Positions 40,189-52,137 of a stretch of 64,000 nucleotides of DNA are shown one piece after another. The translations under genes were made by a program, and so were the position numbers. The DNA is from Metellina segmentata (Eukaryota; Arthropoda; Arachnida; Araneae; Tetragnathidae): positions 17,052,088 through 17,116,087 of the forward strand of contig OX375883.1 in assembly GCA_947359465.1 (NCBI GenBank), given 5' to 3'. The first letter of the stretch is position 1, and every line of letters begins with the position of its first letter. The notes under the pieces were generated by a model that saw nothing but the letters and a program-made list of their open reading frames with translations, made no database searches and was not told the DNA's origin.

Positions 40189-40785
40189 CTGACCTATTTA
40201 TAACATTCACATGTAATCCCACCTGGCCAGAAATTGTAAATGCATTGCAAGGTAGAGAGACCAGAAAATAGACCCGATATTGTGGTCAGGGTATTCAAGA
40301 TAAAATTATCTGAGCTCTTGAATGATCTACTCAAAAAAAATATTTGGGGCAGTAACATCATACATTTATGTAATTGAATTCCAAAAGCAGGGGTTGCCTC
40401 ATTGTCATATTTTATTGACATTAGATTCATCTTACAAAATTCGCACCGAAGATGACATCGATAAAATTGTGAGGGCCGAACTACCTGATGTTACTATAAA
40501 TGAAAGGCTATATCAAATTGTTACTAAATGTACGGTTCATGGCCCCTGTGGTTGTATAAATCCAAAATCCCCCTGCATGAGAAATGGTGAATGCAAAAAA
40601 AAAAAATTCTCAAAAACATTCAGAGAGCAGACAGAAGAAAATGTAAATGGCTACCCAGTGTATAAAAGAAGGTTAACTGAACCTGTAAGAGTAGGGAACT
40701 ATTATATAGATAATCGCTGGATAGTAACCCTATAATCCATGGCTATCCAAAAAGTATAATGCTCATATAAATGTAACGGAATGAA
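40189..40785 (+). pseudogene. Helitron Rep/helicase protein, N-terminal part (second piece)
   Basis: Continues 35730-36735: DLFITFTCNPTWPEIVNALQGRE, DIVVRVFKIKLSELLNDLLKKNIFGAV, YIYVIEFQKQGLPHCHILLTLD (HUH motif, HCH), DKIVRAELPD, then CTVHGPCGCINPKSPCMRNGECKKKFSKTFREQTEENVNGYPVYKRR and WIVTYNPWLSKKYNAHINV. This covers the end of the Helitron-like domain and the HUH nuclease motif; the catalytic tyrosines and the helicase are missing. It ends near 40785, where unrelated sequence starts. Confidence 0.88.
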
Positions 40786-40899
40786 ACTGTACGATTCTGG
40801 ATGATTCATTTTTCTTACTGATGGCAATTTGGTCTTGTTTCTGGTAATTGTGGAATGCACTTTATGTCAGGTAGTGTATCCTCAATTTTTTCCACGTGA

Positions 40900-41290
40900 T
40901 CTTTTGTTATAAAAAATAAATTAATACTTGTACGAGATCAGAGGTTGAGATAAAAAGACTGCATCATGAATATTAGTGTCACATGCAACTATATCTTCTG
41001 CACCTCGTTTAAAAGCCTCACGAATACCGTCAGCAGCTCCCTTTCCATGTCGACTATCAAAAAAATTCCATGTGCCTTTGCAAAAGCCATGATCAAATAA
41101 AATATTATTAAGCAAAAAAATTCTTTTTTTTTTGGCGAAATTGAGATTTGGAACCATCTGGAAACAGTGCTATAAACCTTAAAAATTTGTGATGGCATTA
41201 AAGAAAAAAATAAAGACATAAAGTTATACTTCATCATCAGAAGTGATGAAGACAAGTTTTCATATTAAAATAGTAAAAGAGCAAACAGCA
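40900..41290 (-). pseudogene. Fragment of a HGKG-type transposase-like protein
   Basis: On the minus strand it reads GTWNFFDSRHGKGAADGIREAFKRGAEDIVACDTNIHDAVFL. HGKGxxDGIG...KR with a following AHxxDI-type segment recurs in unnamed invertebrate proteins and resembles the C-terminal part I would expect for the protein family at 37492-39100. The upstream part (about 41230-41255) is frameshifted. No ends of a transposon are visible. Confidence 0.45.
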
Positions 41291-41339
41291 CCATTGAGAA
41301 CTTTTCACCATAGAATATCCATTAGGGGATATACCTGTT

Positions 41340-41505
41340 TGTTGAATTCACTGGAGGCTATAGAATAAAAACTAAATACAGACATGCTGCTATTGCCCAA
41401 GGAGATATTGAAGATGACGGCAAAGTCAAAATTATCTGCTGTAAGACTATTGAAGAGACAAACAAAATTTTTCAGGTCAATGAAGAGGATGTATATTTAG
41501 TATGA
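41340..41505 (+). pseudogene. Short coding remnant, possibly from the same transposase-like group
   Basis: An open stretch reads FTGGYRIKTKYRHAAIAQGDIEDDGKVKIICCKTIEETNKIFQVNEEDVYLV and then stops. It looks like a protein C terminus. I cannot assign it with certainty. It lies on the opposite strand to the fragment at 40900-41290. Confidence 0.3.
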
Positions 41506-41835
41506 ACATAGTTTCAATTCAGCTGATGGTAAATAGCTAAAAAGAAATCGAATTTATTATGAATTTCCATTTGAAATAATATTTGGAACTAATGTAAATT
41601 TAAATGTTTTAAGATTACTTTGTCTTATAAAAATTAATAAAAAATTGACCAATTATGTAAGTCTAGTTATTTAAAAAGTATACATGCACAATATGTATGT
41701 ATTGATACAAAAATATATTTGGAATTTCTTTTATGTAACATCTATTCACAAATTAATGTCAGGTCTATTACTGAATGCCAAGTCTGTTACTTTGTAATAA
41801 AATATTTCTTACATATAAAATTTACTGAGCCAGGT

Positions 41836-42600
41836 TTACAAGACAGATTGCAAATAACAGAGATAAAACCTCCTATAAGAAAACTACTGGCTGGAGACCT
41901 GCTAGATAAAGTACACAATGAATTGCAGTCAGAAGTCGAAAAGGAAGTCAGTGGTAAAACAGTTACATTGATTCAAGATGGTTAGAGTAACATCCACAAT
42001 GAACCAGTTATTGTTAATTGTATTCATACTGGTACTGAATGTATCTTTCTCAATTCTGTAAATACAGGATCTGAGAAAAAAAACCTTACATAGCTGTGCT
42101 GATTTAGCCAAGGCAGCAATAACAGAAGTAGAAAAGGAAGACAAATGTGAAGTGAAAGCTCTTGTAACAGACAAGAATAAAATGGAATCAATAAGAAAGA
42201 AGATTTATGAAGAGAACCCGTCAGTTAAAACTGATGGTATTCAGCTCACTATCTTAACCTTGGACAAAGATATTCCACCAGAGTCTGTTGTGAAGCATGT
42301 GGTATCTGTTCAGAAATCATCACAGACAAGGTGCTTGGCTTAAGGAAGCCACAAATACTTGGCAATAAACGGTGGCACAGTCGGGTAGATTGCTTGGAAT
42401 CATTCATAAAGAATCGTCCATATTACTTACAAATGGGTACTTGAAGATCAAAGAAAATTTGATAGGAATCCCTGAAAGGGTTTTACAAAAACGACTAAGA
42501 AATGTTTTGAGGATTGGAACAAACGTTAGCAGAAGTGCATTAAAGTCAAAGGAGATTACTATGAAGATTAGAAAATTTTGACCAATAAATTGATACCTTT
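41836..42600 (+). pseudogene. hAT-type transposase with DUF659, degraded
   Basis: In order across frames: IKPPIRKLLAGDLLDKVHNELQSEVEKEVSGKTVTLIQDG, a stop where a Trp is expected, then SNIHNEPVIVNCIHTG, CADLAKAAITEVEKED, VKALVTDKNKMESIRKKIYEENPSVKT and HYLNLLG-like sequence in another frame. RWHSRVDCLESFIKNRPYYLQMVLEDQRKFDRNP closes the block. This is the DUF659 block and start of the hAT catalytic region. The BED finger and the dimerisation C terminus are not seen. Confidence 0.75.
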
Positions 42601-44690
42601 TGTTTTAAGACAGCATTCCAGGTACTTTTTGATCCCCATAGTATACCAAGACAACACCCAATCACATGATGACTGAAACATGCAAGTCTTCTTTGTAGAA
42701 CAAGATACACTTCCCTTTTGGTGACAAATTTGGCCAATATCACATCCAAAATATATGCGTTAGCCATTACTTGTCTAAGAATAGTATACAGTTTTCTTTT
42801 GGGAACATGGTGTAGTAAATTGGCAAAGCAAGAGATTTGTAAATGCAATTTGAAATGAAAATTTTTGAAACTGCCCTTTACAAAAAAGTACATTATTTTA
42901 AAGTTTCAAAGATTTAATGAATACTAAGAAAATATTGAAGTGCTGCTAGTATTCTAAATAAAATTATGGGCATTTTTCAAGTGCTTTCTTCTTATGAGTG
43001 GTCACTTCTGCCTACTTGAACTTTTCCTCCTCGTTAAAGATTACTTGGCAATGTCAACTTCAATGTTCGTTGCAATTTTCCTGCCTGTTGCTTTCAAGTG
43101 TCTTGTATTTCTTAATTTCAAATTCCAGTTTCTGGACTGAGCTCCTTGAGAGAAAGCTGGCTTTCTAGAATAAATTTATTTTCTGTTTGTATAGCATCTA
43201 TCTGAGAGATTTTAAAATTATTAAATACGGCTAGTATAAAGAAATTCAGCACTTTGAGAAGTAGTTTTACCAGACAACTACTTACATAAATGGTAAGAAA
43301 CACTAGTACATGATGCAGACACAGAATTAACTGAACACAGCTCTTGAAAAAATAAGTACCTAAATCCAGAATCAGTAGATCCCAAATGAAGGAACTGTTT
43401 TGAAGTTTACCAAAGCACTAAAATGTTTCCAACACTTTTCGTAAGTAGCAAGTGACCAAACCAGTTCTTGCTGTTTAATAGACATCATTGCAGCAGCTAT
43501 TTTTTAATACAAATACATAGCTCAAGTGTTTTCAGGTGTAAAGTAGAATTCAAATAGTCTTATACAGAAATATATTTGCTGTATGAATTGAAATGGCACG
43601 AATGCTGCAGAGCTATGTCGTTATCCGTGAAAAACATTTGGAAGGGCCACTACAATTCGCAATGCAGGAAGTTACCAAATATTTTTTTTCAAAAATCACT
43701 GCAAAATTCACTATGCTCTGTAAGACACAATGAAAGAAATTTGAAGTATTGAAACCATCAACTTGGGAATTCATAGTCATATAAAAGTTCTGTAAGTGGT
43801 CATAGGTTAAATGACTACATGAACAAACATTACCCTTTATCATTGGGGATAGAAATAAAACATGCTTTACAACTTGAGACCTTGGAGAACATTGCCAATT
43901 CTTACTTTCTTTATACAACTGAATAAAGTTATGAAGTCCCAAACATTCGGAATTTCATAGCATTTATTCTCCTCACGAACAGGATGCTTCATAAGAACAC
44001 TTATAAATATTCCTATTAAGAGCAACGTAAAACATGGGGAAATTTGTTCCTTTTCTGATAATTACTCGAAAACGATACCTTGATTAGTACAAAATTAATT
44101 AACTAGAGAACACTAACAATTCGGATGCTTTTTTAGACAAAAAACACTTGTCTTACCAAATCAGTTCGATTACAGCTCATTACTTTAATTTTTAAATAAA
44201 CCATTTTAATGTACGAACGAATTCTTCAAATGTCCAGCCACAAAGAAATGCACCAAAACGAAGAACGAAAAATGTTCATTGATCACAAATAAGTTCTAAT
44301 TTTCATCTGAATAGGAAATGCCAATGATTCGAAGAGGTAAAGTTAAGAGTTAATGACGAAGATATAATTGAAGACAACGCAAGCATTCCATCGAGTTTCA
44401 CCGGCAGACATCACAAGGCACCGGTACGTTAATAACAGATCAAACGACTACCCATCTGGTTGCGAAATAATTAATGAGATCAATTTAAATTCCATTTAAA
44501 ACATCAAACACTTTATATAAGCATCAACAAAACACCCATTTTTGTGACCACAATAAATAAACAAGATTGGATTAAAATTGAGATGAAACGAACAAACAGA
44601 AGAATGTGTTGCCAGTTTATAAAAACAAATACTTGCTGGCAAAAAAAAAAAGTTTTTTTTTCTTCTCTTCACCTTTTTTTTAATTTTTTT
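42601..44690. other. AT-rich sequence without recognisable genes
   Basis: Open frames on the minus strand (42546-42893 and 43613-43942) show no motif I know and are probably chance or the extreme remains of a transposon. The right end (44641-44690) is a low-complexity A/T run. Confidence 0.4.
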
Positions 44691-44697
44691 TTACCTC

Positions 44698-44955
44698 ATG
44701 GGATTGATCCCGGACCGTTATCAATGGCCCGTTGTATTGTTCTAATATGACGTTAACCAAAAATTACCAAATTATCTTCATACTGGTGCACCTTAACAGC
44801 CCGCTGTATTTCTATAGAGCACGAAGTTAATTAACATTACCTTACCTTACCTGGTGCACCTTTAATTTGTTGTGGCCGAATTGGTAATTATTAGTTAAGA
44901 TCAAACTAGAGCACAACGGGCTACTGACGACGGTCCGGGATCAGTCCCTAAAGCT
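44698..44955. mobile_element. Cluster of truncated SINE 3' ends
   Basis: Pieces of the tRNA-derived SINE that is complete at 57634-57956: a plus-strand end (about 44698-44778, GATCCCGGACCGTTATCAAT), a second plus-strand end (44795-44852, ACCTTACCTTACC tail) and a minus-strand end (44863-44955, GACGGTCCGGGATCAGTCCC). All lack the tRNA-like head. Confidence 0.7.
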
Positions 44956-45521
44956 TTGGTTTCCTAAGAAAGTGGAGCCGTTATCTAACAGCCGTGATAC
45001 GTCATGATTCCGCGGGCATAACTACTAGACGAAAGTTTCTTTTGGGTGCGAAATGCAGCGCCTAGGGGCACACTAGGTTGCTACAGAATTTCGGAGGTTG
45101 CTATAGATTTCGCCGTCTTGGCTCAAAAACTTTTTTGGCATGGGAGCCAACTCAGTTTAAGCCAAGTTTGGAATGCATTATAGTGAAAAATCACGCCAGT
45201 CGCTTAGGGGAAATAGGAATAGGAAGGCTCGGTGCCTGTCTGTGGATTTGATTACGCTCCTTGATATCGCGAAGCTTGAATGGAATCGTTTATCCTTTTT
45301 CTTACATAATATTTTGTTATTTTAAAAGTTATTTTGTTTGTGATATTCATTTTTGTATTTCTTGTGTATGTCAGTTCTCAAATATTTTTTACTGTTTGCT
45401 TTTCGCTCGTTGTGTTTCCATTGTTCGCTTTCGTGATTTTTACTCTTTGTTGAATTATTTTATGAGTTCATTTTGCATTTTAAAAATTGAGTGATTGCAT
45501 TTGTGCTGCAGTCTTTTTTGA

Positions 45522-46305
45522 TTGTTTTCTTTGACTAGTTTCTCTGCCCTTCTCTTAATTGCTCTTCCTGTCTGTAAATTGTCCAAAAATTGTAGTGCAA
45601 CTATGAAAGATTTAATTATTGGTGTGGATTCGATGGTCAAATACGTAGATCAGTATTTGCCATCACAATTACATGGTAATGTAATACATGTTCTAGCTTT
45701 TCCAGGAATCACCATTGAACGTGTAACGAATAAGGTTTCATCTTTAAAGAATCGTGACTTGATTTTGGTTTATGTAGGTACCAATAACATCTACGATTGC
45801 ATTTAGAAATGCTTCTCAAAATTTGAGGACCTGTTGCAAAACATAATAAACTGTAACCAAGAGACATGCATTGTGATCTCAGCCATATTGTCTAGCGATA
45901 ACTATCTCTCCCTTGAAAAGCAAGCAGAGACTTTTTCTGCAGAAAGTGAACACAAAAACTTATCTTCTAAACCACAGGCTGTTTTTCTACTGCCAAAAGA
46001 AGCAAAATAATTCTTTTTGTAGATCCCAGTCACTTGGAAAGGTAGTATGGCAAGGAAGGGCCTTCATTTTTAACAGGAAAGGAAACTTTCATCTAGCATT
46101 AAACTCTTTGTTGCAGTGCTAAAAGAAACAGGCAAGCTTGATGACGAAAAGCAACAGGTTTTCCATGACTTACCTGCTGCTCAGTTTCCATCTCTCAATT
46201 CTTCATCTGAGAGATTAATTCAACCTGTTGATCTACCTGAGCCCAAGGCTGTTGAACTGAATTCTACAATTGTTACAGAAGGTTCTGTTCAATACAGGTA
46301 TTAAT
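45522..46305 (+). pseudogene. SGNH-esterase-like protein, probably LINE ORF1
   Basis: 45603-45806 reads MKDLIIGVDSMVKYVDQYLP, VLAFPGITIERVTNKV and LILVYVGTNNIYD. These are the GDS-like, central and GxN-like blocks of an SGNH hydrolase, with the nucleophile block changed to GVDSM. After a stop it continues CFSKFEDLLQNIINCNQETCIVISAIL and, in other frames, FLNHRLFF and MARKGLHFNRKGNFHLALN, the C-terminal His block. Such esterase domains occur in ORF1 of CR1/L2-type LINEs; that origin is inferred. The 45240-45520 flank has nothing else. Confidence 0.55.
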
Positions 46306-46369
46306 CTCCATAATATTGTACATAAAATATTATTAAATGTGTAACGTTGTTTCCATATTCATTCTCTAG

Positions 46370-46830
46370 ATGAGGCTTGGATCAAAAGTTCACTTTTTTT
46401 CACTAAACTTCAGAGTGCTCAATATAACAATATAGCCTTCCAACTTTCAGCAGTAAGAACCCTGGAGGTAGGATCACTGTTTTGTCAAAGCATTCCAGGA
46501 TTGGGGAATTTCTAATTTTCCCGACAGTGTTATTGATGGATTTTTAATGATTCTTTGTGGTACAAATTCTTCAGCTGCCACGAGCTTAGAAACGGATTAT
46601 ATCTATAAGACTTGATGAAATATTATCTCAATTGACTGGAGAACAATTTGCCCATAGTGAATATTTATTTATACCTTTAAATGAAAATAATCTGGGTTCT
46701 ATTGGTTGAAAAAATTTGATTTCTATGAACCCCGTGGTACAACTTCTGCTCAAAATTACAAAAATTACATTCAATTACAAAAAAATCAGATCTGCAAAGC
46801 TTTAAATCTTCTGGAAGATTGATTAATTTC
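46370..46830 (+). pseudogene. Possible LINE ORF2 endonuclease remnant
   Basis: Near 46375 one frame reads DEAWIKSSLFFTKLQSAQYNNIAFQLSA and another continues RNPGGRITVLSKHSRIGEF. This pattern (TEAW-like, then a glycine-rich GG-I-V-SK segment) fits the early part of an APE-type endonuclease. Its position downstream of the SGNH remnant fits a CR1/L2-like element. The evidence is thin. Confidence 0.3.
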
Positions 46831-46972
46831 ATGCCATACTCACTTTAACCAGACAGATAGAATTAAACTCTGTAGCTACTGATTACCCATCTAGCAATAA
46901 ATTAGTTTCATTAAATGTTGAGAAGACAAGACAGCTTCTGGTTGTAAAAATTTACTTCAATAATTTGCATTT

Positions 46973-47330
46973 GCAAGATCATGAGATGTAATAAAACTTC
47001 AAGACTTTATTGAATAAAAAAATTGTTTTGTCAAGAAATATTTCAAATAAGCAGCAAATAAGTATGGATACAGTAGCCTTGCCTATTCTTAAGTCTAGCT
47101 ACTGCTAAGAATTGAAGTGGAAAATTCGATATGTAGCGATTTTAAGCTATGAAAATGATTTGCATTGTGATGATTATAAGATGTAATGAGGTCAAGATTG
47201 TTGGATTAAATTGTCAAGAAATATTTCACAGAAGTAGCAAATGAATATGAATGATTTTAAAGTAACCTCAAACATTCATAAGACTAGTTACTGCTATGAT
47301 TTTAAGTGAGAAATTCGAGATGTAGCCATT
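46973..47330. repeat. Two diverged ~185-bp direct repeats
   Basis: Units at about 46973-47145 and 47160-47330 share TGATTATAAGATGTAAT-like starts, TTGTCAAGAAATATTTCA, AGCAAATAAGTATGGAT/AGCAAATGAATATGAAT, AGTTACTGCTA and GAAATTCGA-ATGTAGC. The surrounding sequence 46830-48080 is otherwise featureless. Confidence 0.65.
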
Positions 47331-48146
47331 CAAGATTCATGTAGGTGAAAAGCATGGCAACTACTTGAGGGTAATTATTAAAAAGATCAGTGTATAGAAA
47401 GAAACAATTCTTGTTTTTAGGATTCTATTGGAAAAGTTTGTATCGTTGTATTTTTATGTAAGAGGAAACATAATTAATTTTTCTCTTTCAGGATAAGGGT
47501 AAACAGAATGGAGTTGCATCCTGAAAAAGAAAATTCAGAGCTTTGTATCATTGTATTTATGAATAATAAATTTCCTTTAGTTACGAGATGGCTTGTAAAA
47601 GATTATACAAATTCAGAAACAATTCACCTGAGCCTGTAAAGGATTTCCTTGCACCATGATTATAAATTCACATTGTTAACTTTTTCATCAAAACAACTGT
47701 TATGTTTCTTGATAACTAAATGATGTTTGTTTTTGGTGATCATTTCATGTCATCAATAATGAATTTCTTTTGGTTCAGGTAATCATAATGGAAGTGGTAC
47801 ATTAATGAACATCTGATCATTTAACCCATTACATACTACTCGGCAGAATATTATTTACTTATTTGGTTTAGGAACCAGACAGCTTACTGATTATTATTAG
47901 TAGGTGGTATATTCAGTAGGCTTTATATTTTACATGTAGCACCTTTTCAGAAATACAAAGGCAATAATGGTTTATCACACAGTAGTGCGAAGCTTCAAAT
48001 TGAATAAGTTATTTTAGAAAGTAAACTTAGTGTAGCTTTTAGCTATAGCCCCCTAAATCTGCAACTGTATATAGCATGTGTTAAGCACAGTTGTCAAATA
48101 AAGAGTGTTCTAAATTTGTTGTGAATTGGTCGAATTGTGATGTTAA

Positions 48147-48270
<124 letters not shown>

Positions 48271-48459
48271 CCAATTTGGATCACATAATTGTTTTTTACC
48301 CCTCTCCAAACCTAAGAAAAATAGAATAGGGGTTAATATATAATAGCGAATGTTTTTTACAGGATGAGTGTACCTACCATATGGTTGGTCTGAATTCTTC
48401 AGTGATCGTAAAAATAATCTAAAATTGTTATTCCCATAAGGGATTTCTAATTGTTTTTA

Positions 48460-48615
48460 AATCCCACTGAACACCTAGGTCAAACAGAACTGGGGTAATA
48501 TGTTGCCTACGTTACCCACAGAGTTGTGAAGAAAGTGTTGGAGTGGACTGGTCAAACGGTGTAGATCTGTATAGAGGACTGACAGATGTCAACTCTGCTA
48601 TATATACATATATCC
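48460..48615. mobile_element. Possible RTE-like retroelement tail
   Basis: The sequence TGGACTGGTCAAACGGTGTAGATCTGTATAGAG ending in TATA repeats is matched at 58075-58135 (GGATTGGTCCAACGGTGTAGATTTGTGTAGAG, then TATATATATAA). Both stretches are preceded by related sequence. Tails of this kind are usual for RTE-group elements in arthropods; no coding remains. Confidence 0.35.
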
Positions 48616-48930
48616 CTTTGATGCATTATGTGACATATTTATCTTGAAACATAATTTGTTTCTTATCTGAAATGTTTATAATTAAATGGTAGTATATCGC
48701 AGAAATAAAATAAAAAAAGCTATACACTTTGATTTGGGGGATTCAGATTTAAAAAATTTAGTCACCTGCTAGCAGCATAGTGTTAAAGAACCAGTTTTTG
48801 GTTTAGTCACTTCTTATAAGTAATTTGTATAAGTTTTTAGTACAAGACTGGTAAATTTTATTAATTTTTTAAATAATAATAAATTTTATACAAGTACTCA
48901 TCACCCTTTAAAAAAATTAATTTAGTTATA

Positions 48931-50433
48931 CAGGGTGGTCCCGAATTCATGGTACAAACTTTAATGGTAGGTACAGGACATTGTAACAATGATTTATTGT
49001 ATAGGAATGTATAGTCGCAAGTGACGCGGTGAGGCGAAAACAGGGGAAATAACGGCCGAAAGGAAAAACAAAGATTTTATTGAAAGCGTTGTTGACAAGT
49101 GTCATGTTTACAGTAATTGTTCAAAATTGCGTCCACCAGTATCGATACATGCTTGACAGCGTCGGTGGAGCGATTGGCGTACACGTTCAAAGATGCCTGG
49201 TATTTCACGCACACCTGCAGCAGCTACAGATAAGCGAGCGACGAGATCCTCATCTGAGTCAACTGGAGTCTCATAAACAAGATGCTTTAGATGTCCCCAT
49301 AAAAAGTAATCGAGGCTCGATAAATCGGGAGATCGGGGTGGCCAAGGGACTGGTCCACCACGCCCAATCCATCGAGTACCAAACGTGGCATTCAGGTAAT
49401 TCCGTACATCAATGCTGAAGTGTGCTGGCGCCCCATCGTGCTGAAACCACATGCGGTTACGAATGGCGATCGGAACATCATGCAGCAGTTGTGGTAACAC
49501 TTCTTTCAGAAAAATAAGATAGCTTCCGCCAGTGAGCCGCGTGGGTAGTAAGTATGGGCCAATCAAAAAGTCGTTCACAATACCAGCCCACACATTAATA
49601 CTGAAACGTTGTTGAAACGCATGTCGACGCGTTGCATGTGGATTATCGGTTGCCCACACATGGGAATTGTGCGCATTAAAGACACCCTCGCGTGAAAATG
49701 TCGCTTCATCTGTAAATAGCACATAATCTACGAAATCCGGCTGCAACGCACATTGCTGCATCACCCACAGGCAGAAGTTCACGCGGCGAGGATAATCTGC
49801 CGGATTCAATGCTTGTACTTTCTGAAAATGGAAGGGGTGTAAGCGATTTTCGTTTAACACTCTGCATACAGTCTGATGACTCACACCTACGTCCCGCGCA
49901 ACAGTTCTTGTGCTTGACTCGGGTCTATCAGCCACAATGTTCAAGATGCTTTCTTCCAGCCTTGGAGTGCGTACAGCTCTTACTCGACCAGCGCCATGTC
50001 TGTTGACGTCGAACGCACCTGTTTCACAAAGTTGACGATGTAACCGTTGAAAAATTCTATGATCCGGCATTCGTCGATCAGGATACTCCGCGCGATACAT
50101 TCGTAACGCAGCTCTACCGTTACCATTTGCACGGCCGTACATGTAATGCATGTCTGCTTTTTCTGCATACGTAAAGTCACCCATCGTCTACGGCAGCACA
50201 ATTGTGAATGGCGCTTTTCCCTACTGCGATGCATCATGTTCAACAGCGGCTAGACATCTACTGCCCTCTACCGGCAATGATACCAACCGATCACTCCATT
50301 TCTCTTTCCTTTTATTTCCCCTGTTTACGCCTCACCGCGTCACTTGCGACTATACATTCCTATACAATAAATCATTGTTACAATGTCCTGTACCTACCAT
50401 TAAAGTTTGTACCATGAATTCGGGACCACCCTG
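48931..50433 (-). mobile_element. Complete Tc1/mariner-group element (DD36D) with long TIRs
   Basis: 1503 bp, flanked by TA (48929-48930 and 50434-50435). The inverted repeats start CAGGGTGGTCCCG and are nearly identical for about 120 bp (48931-49050 and 50313-50433), then diverge. The interior is filled by one intact transposase gene on the minus strand. The intact coding and near-perfect ends suggest a recent arrival. Confidence 0.92.
49108..50184 (-). CDS. Tc1/mariner-group transposase, intact
   Basis: 358 codons. The N-terminal part (residues 1-115) holds two helix-turn-helix modules, the first of the type seen in DUF4817-annotated proteins (YAEKADMHYMYGRANGNGRAALRMY) and the second RTVARDVGVSHQTVCRVLNE. 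The catalytic core has D159 (LFTDEATF), D250 (WFQHDGAPAHF) and D287 (WPPRSPDLSSLDYFLWG), with 36 residues between the last two. It would cut and paste the element between its inverted repeats at TA sites. The gene has no stop or frameshift. The start is the only methionine ahead of the first helix. Confidence 0.92.
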   Translation of the reverse strand: MGDFTYAEKADMHYMYGRANGNGRAALRMYRAEYPDRRMPDHRIFQRLHRQLCETGAFDVNRHGAGRVRAVRTPRLEESILNIVADRPESSTRTVARDVGVSHQTVCRVLNENRLHPFHFQKVQALNPADYPRRVNFCLWVMQQCALQPDFVDYVLFTDEATFSREGVFNAHNSHVWATDNPHATRRHAFQQRFSINVWAGIVNDFLIGPYLLPTRLTGGSYLIFLKEVLPQLLHDVPIAIRNRMWFQHDGAPAHFSIDVRNYLNATFGTRWIGRGGPVPWPPRSPDLSSLDYFLWGHLKHLVYETPVDSDEDLVARLSVAAAGVREIPGIFERVRQSLHRRCQACIDTGGRNFEQLL

Positions 50434-50524
50434 TATACAAATTACATTTATATACGTCTTTATCCAGTTTCATTGTTTGCAAAAGCTATTTATTTAGTAT
50501 GATTTTCAAAGGGTTAATTATCCA

Positions 50525-52137
50525 TCTATATAAATAAGAATGGAGTGTTTGTTTGTACATTCAATATTTTCGACCCATTTCAAGTTTTCTATCCGTTTTG
50601 GACCCTTCTGATGCCGAATCCGCCTTTTTCTCGTTTGGTGTCTGTCTGTATGTTGTGCCCTATACACGTGCACGCGGTTTAAGATATTTTCATGGAAATT
50701 TGCATACAGTGAGTACTTATCTTGATTTAGTGAGTGGAATTGGTTGCGAAAGTCTGTCTGTCCGTCTTTCTGTTCTATGCTCGATTTTGTGTTTGTGTAG
50801 GCATCACTTGAATTGTATTCCAGATATTTGATTGCAGTGTATTTTATTTTATACATTATCTATTAATTTAGTGAATGCAATATTAAACATTTCTTTATTG
50901 TTATATTTAGTTGATTTTCATGCTAAAACACCTGAGCAAGTATACTTAAATCAACCATAATTTGGTAGTTTTGGAATAATTGGAATGTCTATTGAATATT
51001 ACGATTACTTCGATTGTTTTACCAGTACTGCTGAAAAAGTAATTATTCTTCAAAAAATTATATTTTTTAATGAAATTTAAGCTCTGATACTTCAATTGTT
51101 TCGAGTCTTATTTTTGTTCTTAGCGCAATGAAAACGATTTCGGAATATTTGTGAGACAGACGATATTTTTCAACGAAACGAGAATGAACAAGATCGCGTG
51201 AGCAGTGATATTTTCTGTTTCTTTAGCTCTGAATTAATTTCACATTTCTAAATTTTGTGCACTTTTAGTTGTAAATTGTGGCAACTGTGCGAGATCAAGA
51301 GATAAAAATGAATCACAAATTAATATCTTTAGAACAATTTTTCCGACATCTTTTATTTTGTTCTATTTTACTGTTTTCTGTTTTAAATATTTATTATTTT
51401 AATAAATGTGTTTTCCTTCTCATCACACCCAACAGCACCACAAAGTATTAGACTTGAAAATGTTAGGTAAGTCAGTATAAATTTTCAGTAAATTTTAAGT
51501 GTAGTTATACCATTATTGAAATAATAATGCCGTTATTTAAAGAATAATGCCGTTATTTAAACAATAATGCCGTTATTTAAACAATAATGCCGTTATTGAA
51601 AGAATAATGTCGTTATTGAAAGAATAATAATGTTTAAAAATCCAAACTAGAACTTTTTCCAACATTAAAACATTCGTTGTAGTAATGACAGGAGAAGATT
51701 GCAAAATTTCACAATGTCGCATACCGGAGGCAAGAGGGCCACAAGTAAAAAAATATTGTTTTGTTGACTATGAGTGCGAGAGCACTCGCCGTAAATCGTA
51801 ATTTTAATTAATTGAGTTGCACATGAAAAGAACTTAAGAAATTGAATTCCAAATCTTCCTATAAATCGTCTTTTATAGTAGTATCCTTAGTATCAACCTT
51901 TCGTCTTTTTGTAGCTTTGTCATACAGCAATTGTGCGATGTATGTGAAATGTATTACATGAATGGATATGCATGTGTAGGATTTGTGTCCAAAGTAAGTT
52001 GTAGAAAATATAAAGATGGCGAAAGGTGTTAAAATAAATTTTTATTCTACAAAAAACGTAAGTCATTATATATTTTGATTATCTCTTCAATCTAGAGTAA
52101 ACGAATTCAAACCGAGTTAGGTCGGGTATTTTGCTAG
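50525..52137. mobile_element. Non-autonomous Helitron/Helentron-like element 2
   Basis: It starts TCTATATAAATAAGAATGGA after an A, continues GTGTTTGTTTGTAC, and ends GGTCGGGTATTTTGCTAG before a T. Both ends are typical of Helentron-like elements in arthropods. The 1.6-kb interior is AT-rich, with a 23-bp minisatellite (51505-51640) and no Rep coding. Confidence 0.68.
51505..51640. repeat. 23-bp minisatellite
   Basis: Five to six copies of AATAATGCCGTTATTTAAACA with small changes, inside Helitron-like element 2. Confidence 0.9.

Noticed and set aside
42546..43942. Two minus-strand open frames of 115 and 109 codons
   Set aside because: No motif, no homologous copy in the window and AT-biased composition; probably chance frames.
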